DNA of 64,000 nucleotides from Schlesneria paludicola DSM 18645. GTDB taxonomy: Bacteria; Planctomycetota; Planctomycetia; Planctomycetales; Planctomycetaceae. The DNA lies in the NCBI RefSeq assembly GCF_000255655.1, contig NZ_JH636435.1, forward strand, positions 2,950,325-3,014,324, given 5' to 3'. The translations under genes and the position numbers were made by a program. Within the stretch, counting starts at the first letter, position 1. Each line of letters starts with the position of its first letter. Under the pieces are notes generated by a model. The model did no database searches, had not been told where the DNA came from, and saw only the letters and a program-made list of their open reading frames with translations. Of the stretch, positions 63,701 to 64,000 are shown one piece after another.

Positions 63701-64000
63701 TTGCAAGCTCCGAATGCTGGCACCCGTCCGGTCGATAGTCACTCAACGTCAACGACGGGTCAGCGGATCATGGACTTTATTCTATCTGGACAATTTTCTG
63801 ATTCCGAACTCTTTCGGCATCAGGCGGCCTCAATTGGGATTATATCGTCGCCTAAAAGTCGCTGGGCCCCGACGAACCCCAGGCTTCGCTGGCCGCTCGT
63901 GGCGAGCTCATCAAATTCCGGTGAGAAACTACTCTAGGAAGACCCGTCCGCACTTTTTTCGCTCCGTAAATGAGGATCAAGAATTCCGCGCGCGGCGAGC
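63701..64000. other. Region upstream of pspA at the window edge
   Basis: The last 300 bases should hold the pspA promoter. I see no gene that is clearly coding, nor a recognisable sigma-54 or other operator. Confidence 0.35.

Noticed and set aside
1-64000. CRISPR arrays, phage genes and insertion sequences
   Set aside because: No regularly spaced direct repeats, Cas proteins, transposases, integrases or phage structural proteins were seen; the dispersed repeats are non-coding.

Overview
The window looks like part of a planctomycete chromosome, probably Planctomycetales. The main evidence is lineage-typical families: two PSCyt1/DUF1549/DUF1553 proteins (one followed by a DUF1501 Tat protein), a DUF1559 prepilin-like protein with a small lipoprotein, a DUF1080 protein, HTH-receiver and multi-secretin_N proteins, and an rRNA transcription unit that has no 16S gene in front of its spacer tRNAs. 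I see no insertion sequence, prophage or CRISPR array.

Layout. 1-1168: minus-strand tRNA-Ile, tRNA-Ala, boxA and the 5' end of 23S rRNA. 1169-4828: an AddA-type helicase-nuclease without AddB. 4928-12153 (minus): secreted glycosidase-like protein, PhoD-like phosphatase and a DUF1553 protein. 12154-13948: long non-coding stretch with degenerate repeats and hairpins. 13949-16272: hybrid histidine kinase, very acidic small protein, cold-shock protein. 16650-19043: close paralogue of the first glycosidase-like gene. 19400-23259: DUF1553-DUF1501 operon. 23596-29786: UppP, SbmA/YddA-like exporter, BON lipoprotein and an ABC-2 export pair. 30464-35839: sodium/solute symporter, DUF1015 protein, secreted esterase-like protein. 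35997-44251 (minus): a compact operon resembling Escherichia coli ynjF-ynjB-ynjC-ynjD, extended by an unknown 358-residue protein, two ThuA-like proteins and a sterol-desaturase-family enzyme, with an ArsI/CadI-like VOC protein just upstream. 44551-50063 (minus): DUF1559/lipoprotein pair and a 1203-residue protein with many secretin_N-like modules. 51431-63700: HTH-receiver regulator, RibF and FIST proteins, a TPR protein, a DUF1080 protein, small membrane/zinc-ribbon proteins, an ROK sugar kinase and a short PspA.

The strongest unexplained items are the ynj-like operon, where overlapping genes tie an uncharacterised ABC importer to a CDP-alcohol phosphatidyltransferase and a possible lipid hydroxylase, and a family of about 90-bp intergenic repeats with terminal inverted repeats (four full-size copies and one shortened relative). 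Product names rest on motifs and remembered family features; no searches were run. Many start codons were moved inward from the longest frame because a ribosome-binding site, an overlap with the upstream stop or a signal peptide favours a later start.
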